46,309 bases of DNA from assembly GCA_026125215.1 (NCBI GenBank), contig JAHCLN010000008.1, positions 1 to 46,309 of the forward strand. Direction: 5' to 3'. Of this stretch, positions 42,485 through 46,309 are shown one piece after another. The notes beneath the pieces were generated by a model. It saw nothing but the letters and a program-made list of their open reading frames with translations, had not been told where the DNA came from and did no database searches. This DNA comes from Opitutaceae bacterium. Its GTDB lineage: Bacteria; Verrucomicrobiota; Verrucomicrobiia; Opitutales; Opitutaceae. The position numbers and the translations under genes were made by a program. How positions within the stretch are numbered: position 1 is the first letter of the stretch; every line of letters starts with the position of its first letter.

Positions 42485-43969
42485 TCAAATCAAGTATTCG
42501 ATGACGGCGGTCTCCTCGACCGCAGGCCAGCCTGGATCCACTGCGGCCGCCGACACCTCGCCGAGCATGGTCTGGGCCACATGCAGTGCCTGACTGCGCA
42601 ATTCTGGCACCGCGATGCTTTCCCACAACGTGCCGCGTAGTAGCGGGCCGATGGCAAAAAGGAACGGCGAACGGCGGCCGTCACGCCCGACGGCAGCGAA
42701 GTCAGGTTCGACCCGGATACCCATGTCCATCGAGTCCGGTGTGACTGCGCCGCTGTGCAGGAGATTCTGCAGCAGAGTGGAGCGCGTGGCCGAGAACCGG
42801 GTGTGAGGGCCGGTGCAATTGATGGCGAATGCTGCTTCGAGGCAGGATGTTGCCCCGTCGGGGCCTCGTAGTTCGACGCCGATCTTCGTCCCGCGGGACT
42901 TCACGCTTGCGATGCCAGCACGGGTGACCTTCAGCCGGCCCGACGCGAGGGCTGCAGTCACCTGTCGGTGGATCGACGGGGCGATGCGATGCCGGATGGC
43001 ATTCCATCGCGCGGCATGGCGGGCGATGAACTCGAGTCGCTCAGCGTCGGTGAAAGCCTGCCAGATGTGCTGGGTGTGCGGGCGCAGTTTGTCCACGATC
43101 ATGGCGGGATTGGCGTCCTCGCGGCGCAATCGGGCGCAATGTTCCTCCAGCAGGCGCACGAGGCTTTCCAACCCAAGGCAGGCGAGATCGACGCCCGCCG
43201 GCGGGAAGTGCGGATCGTCGGTGCCCTTGAAATGAGGTTGCGGCAGCAAGCCGTGGCGCGAGACCGCATGGATGCCGCCGCGCCAGCCGAGTGCCAGCAG
43301 TGTGATGATGGCGTCAACCGTGGTGAGCCCGGTGCCGAGCAGCACGATGTCGCCGTCAGCTGGAAGCCGCGTTTCCCAGTCGCTCCATGGGTCGCCGCAC
43401 CATGCGGGATGTGAGTCGATGGCGTCGCTACCGGGCAGACCGGCAGGCGATTCGTTGCCTGTGGCAAGAAGCACTTTGTCAGCTTCGAGGGTTTTTCCAC
43501 CGGCCACCACCAGTTGTGCGCGGTGGCCGGTCGTCTTGAAGTTAACGGCCTCGGCCTCGATCGTCTCCATCCTCACGCGCGAGCGAGTGTCCAGTGGCTG
43601 GGCGTAATGCAGCGCAAGGCTGCGTAGATAGTCGCCGTAGACGCGGCGCGGCATGAAGGTCTCGCGCAGCCTGACGTCGGGCACACCGGCGTATTCGGCG
43701 CGCGTGCGGAGCCATTCGACAAAGTGGTTCGGGTGGTCGGGCAGTGCCGACATGTTGCGCGCGGCCACGTTGAGCAGGTGCTCCGGCCGGCCGGTGCCGT
43801 AGGCGACGCCGCGGCCCGTCGAACGGCCGTGGTTGACGAGGGTCACGTGCAGCGGCGCCACGGCAAGACGGGCGAGATTGACGGCGGTGAGCGTGCCGCT
43901 GAAGCCGCCGCCCACGATGACAATATGCGGCGAAGAGGAAGTGGTCCCGCCACCACGCAGTGTTTCCAT
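42485..43969 (-). CDS. FAD/NAD(P)-binding protein (PF13454-like)
   Basis: A 494-residue flavoprotein-like enzyme. The dinucleotide motif is IVIVGGGFSGTLTAV (16-30; G20, G22, G25). GRGVAYGTGRPEHLLNVAARNMS is typical of the HpyO/NAD_binding_9 group, and a second GxG site is VLLGTGLTTVDAI. ATG at 43969 is used, 14 bp after the cysteine dioxygenase stop on the same strand, so the two are cotranscribed. It may oxidise a sulfur product of cysteine or recycle its cofactor; the reaction is unknown. Its GC content appears lower than that of tatC. It lies within the 25-bp-repeat-flanked module. Confidence 0.82.
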   Translation of the reverse strand: METLRGGGTTSSSPHIVIVGGGFSGTLTAVNLARLAVAPLHVTLVNHGRSTGRGVAYGTGRPEHLLNVAARNMSALPDHPNHFVEWLRTRAEYAGVPDVRLRETFMPRRVYGDYLRSLALHYAQPLDTRSRVRMETIEAEAVNFKTTGHRAQLVVAGGKTLEADKVLLATGNESPAGLPGSDAIDSHPAWCGDPWSDWETRLPADGDIVLLGTGLTTVDAIITLLALGWRGGIHAVSRHGLLPQPHFKGTDDPHFPPAGVDLACLGLESLVRLLEEHCARLRREDANPAMIVDKLRPHTQHIWQAFTDAERLEFIARHAARWNAIRHRIAPSIHRQVTAALASGRLKVTRAGIASVKSRGTKIGVELRGPDGATSCLEAAFAINCTGPHTRFSATRSTLLQNLLHSGAVTPDSMDMGIRVEPDFAAVGRDGRRSPFLFAIGPLLRGTLWESIAVPELRSQALHVAQTMLGEVSAAAVDPGWPAVEETAVIEYLI

Positions 43970-43983
43970 GCGCACGGGGCAGT

Positions 43984-44532
43984 TCAAATACCTTCGCCGA
44001 GGCCAAACACAGCCACGGCCGGCCGCCATTCCTCGGCGCCGCCGGTGATGGAGAATTGTTGCATGGCCCGGAGCGGAGGAGAATAGATGTGCAGGGTCAC
44101 GAGATCTTGGCCCGGTGCCTGCAGGTTGGAGACTTGGTGCGTGTCTTCGTCCTCGGATACGCAGATGTCGCCTGTGTGCTTTTCGCTGGTGGAGACCGCG
44201 ACGACCTGGCCGCAGGTCGAATGCTCGAATACCGTCTCATTGCAGACACCGGCGAGGACCTTGAGTCCGCAGGTGGATCTGGCGTGGTTATGGATGGGGC
44301 TGCGCTGGCCGCTGCGCCAGCAGATGACCAGAATCTCATACCACGGGCCGGACGCCACTAAGTTGCGCTGGTAATTCTCGGGACCGAAGCGCACGAAGTC
44401 GCGCAGGTCACTGATGGTGATGGTGCTCGTGGCGAGCAATTCGCGCAGGCATTCAATCGAGGCCCGGGCCTCGAGTCGGTCGAGGTATTTGAGCAGCGGC
44501 TGTAGTTTGGACGGCGTGGCAGGGACGGCCAT
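43984..44532 (-). CDS. cysteine dioxygenase
   Basis: A 182-residue cupin enzyme oxidising cysteine to cysteine sulfinate with iron. Iron ligands are H81 and H83 (SPIHNHARS) and H132 (THQVSN). The Ser-His-Tyr triad of the mammalian enzyme appears as T146, H148 and Y150 (VTLHIYSPP). C88 (STCGLKVLAG) aligns with mammalian Cys93, so a Cys88-Tyr150 crosslink is possible; many bacterial homologues have Gly there. First gene of a two-gene unit with the FAD protein, inside the direct-repeat-flanked module. It could also be a 3-mercaptopropionate dioxygenase, though the Arg pattern is not resolved. Confidence 0.9.
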   Translation of the reverse strand: MAVPATPSKLQPLLKYLDRLEARASIECLRELLATSTITISDLRDFVRFGPENYQRNLVASGPWYEILVICWRSGQRSPIHNHARSTCGLKVLAGVCNETVFEHSTCGQVVAVSTSEKHTGDICVSEDEDTHQVSNLQAPGQDLVTLHIYSPPLRAMQQFSITGGAEEWRPAVAVFGLGEGI

Positions 44533-44621
44533 GGCGTTGCGGAGTTCGACGGGAGGATGTCGGCCGGCTCCGCCGGAGGCAAAGGTAATTCACCCCTGGA
44601 AAGCAATTTTGCCGACCCGCC

Positions 44622-44638
44622 CTCCATAGCTCATGGAG
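44622..44638. repeat. inverted repeat at the right edge of the module
   Basis: CTCCAT-AGCTC-ATGGAG runs across the right-hand boundary (44634) of the inserted segment. It is also about 90 bp upstream of the cysteine dioxygenase start, so it may be regulatory. Confidence 0.4.
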
Positions 44639-44658
44639 CGCCGCCGGGCGGCCGCGGC
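44634..44658. repeat. 25-bp direct repeat, right copy (would-be tatC end)
   Basis: Exact copy of 42450-42474. In the tatC frame it reads ERRRAAAAG then TGA, giving a complete tatC terminus. This is the pattern left by insertion of a segment next to a gene's 3' end with duplication of that end. Confidence 0.9.
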
Positions 44659-44668
44659 CGGCTGAGCT

Positions 44669-44905
44669 TTACTTCTTGGCCGCGAGCTGGGCCTTGAGCA
44701 CCACGCGGAACATCTGGATCGCCAGCCAGAACACGCCGCTCATGCAGGCGGAGGTCAGCCCGGCCCAGAGCCAGATCATCTTCGGATCGCTCGACGGCAC
44801 GTGGGGCTTGAGCACCCCGAACATGAAGACGAAAAACCCGACGACGAGAACGGCGTCGACGGCGAGACTGACGGGTGTGACAAGCTTGGTTTCTGACTGG
44901 GCCAT
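44669..44905 (-). CDS. small two-span membrane protein (hypothetical)
   Basis: A 78-residue protein with two hydrophobic segments (about 12-32 and 45-68) and a basic C-terminus VVLKAQLAAKK. ATG at 44905 follows a fair start context. It lacks a recognised family. With the repeated tatC end removed it would directly follow tatC in convergent orientation, so this was probably tatC's original neighbour. Confidence 0.7.
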   Translation of the reverse strand: MAQSETKLVTPVSLAVDAVLVVGFFVFMFGVLKPHVPSSDPKMIWLWAGLTSACMSGVFWLAIQMFRVVLKAQLAAKK

Positions 44906-45047
44906 GACCGGAAAAGAGACGCAGACCGGCGGGTTTGTCCACGGAAAATTCCGGGCAGGATCAGGGAGATTGGCGTGAAACCAGAAGAGGAGGAGGAGAG
45001 CCCGATCCTTGCCGCGGACGACAGCTGAGCGGCCGGTGCGACGGGCC

Positions 45048-46309
45048 TCACAGCGTCTTCGGGATGGCGGCGGTGAGGTTTTCCGGATCGCCGGCGGTGA
45101 CGAGGAGGTTGTCCTCGATGCGCACGCCGCCCAGCCCGAGCAGCGATTCGGCCAGCGGCCAGTTCACGCAGTCGCGGAAGCGCTCGCGGCGCGCAGGATC
45201 GTTGAGCAGGGCGGGGATGAAATAGAGCCCGGGCTCGACCGTCACCACGTAGCCTTCGGCCAGCGGGAGATCCATGCGGAGATTGCGCAGGCTGGGCCGG
45301 GGGTCCTTGGTCCGGCCGGGCAGGGTGCCGCTCGCATCGCGGACCCCGAGGCCGACCATGTGCCCGAGGCCGTGGGGGAAAAACAGCGTGTGCGCCTCCT
45401 GCGCAACCAGCGATTCCGGGTCGCCGCGCATGATGTCCATGTCCACCAATCCCGCGACGAGGTCCACGGCGCAGGCGAGGTGGTTGTCGCGCCACTCGAT
45501 CCCGGGCCGGCAGCGGCCGCACGCGCGCACCTGGGCGTCGAGGACGATCTGGTAGAGCTCGCGTTGAAACGACGAGGGCTCGCCGGCCACGAAGGTGCGG
45601 GTGACGTCGATCACGTAGCGGTCCACCTCGGCCCCGGCGTCCACGAGCACGAAGTCCCCGGCGGCGACCGAACGCATGCCCGGCGGAAAATGCAGGACGC
45701 CGGAATTGGCCCCCGTCGCGACGATGGAGTGGTAGCCCGTGCGGGTGGCGCCGTGGCGGAAAAACCCGGTTTCCAGCTCGACCTGCAGGGCACGTTCGGT
45801 GAGGCCCGGCCGCAGCACGGTGCGCAGGCTCTCGTAACCCGCCGCGGTGGCGGCGGCGGCCCGCCGCAGCAGGGCGACCTCGGCGGCGTCCTTCGGCCGG
45901 CGCGCATGGAGAAAGTGGGCGCGGATTTGCTGCGAGCGCACGGTGTCGGCCTCGACCCCGGGCACGGGGGCGCCGAGCTGCGCCACCGGCCGGCCGCGGC
46001 GTTGCTCCAGCCATGCGGTGAAGCCCGCGAGCGGTTCGCCCGGCGGCTGTTCCCGGCCTTCCCAGATGCGCTCGGCCTCCGTGACCTCGGGCACAAACGA
46101 GTGCCAGAGGCCCTCCGTCGGATCATAGGCCACGATGCCGTGCGGACACTCCAGCCCTGTGAGGTAGTAATAATCGCTGTGCGCGCGGTAGGAGTAGATC
46201 TGGTCGGTGTTCTCCGGCAGCGGCACCGGGGCGCCGGCGCCGACGACCAGCAGGGCTCCGTCGAGGGGCAGGGCGGCGGCGAGCCGTTGGTGGCGGGCGG
46301 AAAAAGGGT
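45048..46309 (-). CDS. pepP: Xaa-Pro aminopeptidase (M24), partial
   Basis: The open frame continues past the window edge, so at least the first residues are missing; visible 420 codons. Metal ligands are the two Asp in VLVDAGAEVDRYVIDVTRTF, His in FFPHGLGHMVGLG, and Glu in VTVEPGLYF and VRIEDNLLVT, the M24B pattern. The N-terminal creatinase-like domain is seen in HSDYYYLTGLECPHGIVAY and the region before it. It removes N-terminal residues before proline. Confidence 0.93.
   Translation of the reverse strand, partial: PFSARHQRLAAALPLDGALLVVGAGAPVPLPENTDQIYSYRAHSDYYYLTGLECPHGIVAYDPTEGLWHSFVPEVTEAERIWEGREQPPGEPLAGFTAWLEQRRGRPVAQLGAPVPGVEADTVRSQQIRAHFLHARRPKDAAEVALLRRAAAATAAGYESLRTVLRPGLTERALQVELETGFFRHGATRTGYHSIVATGANSGVLHFPPGMRSVAAGDFVLVDAGAEVDRYVIDVTRTFVAGEPSSFQRELYQIVLDAQVRACGRCRPGIEWRDNHLACAVDLVAGLVDMDIMRGDPESLVAQEAHTLFFPHGLGHMVGLGVRDASGTLPGRTKDPRPSLRNLRMDLPLAEGYVVTVEPGLYFIPALLNDPARRERFRDCVNWPLAESLLGLGGVRIEDNLLVTAGDPENLTAAIPKTL

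Noticed and set aside
1..46309. CRISPR array, tRNA, rRNA, prophage, insertion sequence
   Set aside because: No regularly spaced repeats with unique spacers, no T-arm or anticodon features, no transposase or phage protein were seen.

Overview
The window is a 46.3-kb, GC-rich chromosomal segment with about 45 recognisable genes and no tRNA, rRNA, CRISPR array, phage or transposase gene. A PEP-CTERM protein, a GH95-type glycosidase, several phytanoyl-CoA-dioxygenase/AraC pairs, ROK and heparinase-like sugar genes and generally weak Shine-Dalgarno sites suggest a Verrucomicrobiota member, perhaps Opitutales/Opitutaceae. That placement is inference from gene content only.

Layout. 1-3.9 kb: a leftward DNA-repair pair (YcaQ/AlkX-type glycosylase, RecQ) and an ECF sigma factor. 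4.1-12.7 kb: a rightward, tightly packed intracellular sugar/glycan cluster (GalT, inositol-monophosphatase-like phosphatase, galactokinase/arabinokinase-type GHMP kinase, Asp-box sialidase-like protein, ROK kinase, heparinase II/III-like lyase), followed by an isochorismatase-fold protein. 12.8-17.5 kb: GreA-like protein, fatty-acid desaturase, MazEF-like toxin-antitoxin, CNT nucleoside transporter, gamma-carbonic anhydrase, DUF2892 protein. 17.5-20.0 kb: two phytanoyl-CoA dioxygenase paralogues, one frameshifted, around an AraC regulator broken by several frameshifts. 20.1-26.5 kb: single-domain response regulator, secreted beta-propeller lactonase, thymidine kinase, GH95-like enzyme with a secreted alpha/beta hydrolase, D-lactate dehydrogenase-like enzyme. 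26.5-30.1 kb: tag glycosylase, VOC protein, DoxX, a WYL regulator and two more VOC proteins. 30.2-33.2 kb: Uup-type ABC-F, a gene-poor stretch with a probable small terminated transcript, and a PAS/zinc protein. 33.3-37.6 kb: TlpA-like thioredoxin, SemiSWEET-like protein, a divergent PhyH/AraC pair and a PEP-CTERM protein. 37.6-46.3 kb: pyruvate phosphate dikinase, Sel1-repeat protein, TatC, a cysteine-dioxygenase/FAD-protein module, a small membrane protein and a truncated M24 aminopeptidase P.

The strongest unusual signals are these. (1) The 2.16-kb cysteine-dioxygenase + FAD-protein module lies between two exact 25-bp direct repeats. One repeat is the 3' end of tatC and the other would rebuild an intact tatC terminus, so the module looks like an inserted gene cassette without an integrase. 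(2) Two nearly identical promoters carry an inverted repeat CTGACA-N6-TGTCAG followed by TATGAT. One precedes tag and one precedes the VOC gene next to the WYL regulator. They resemble the actinobacterial PafBC (WYL) DNA-damage promoter. (3) The PhyH/AraC system occurs at two loci, intact at one and decaying at the other. (4) Several short dispersed or inverted intergenic repeats are present.
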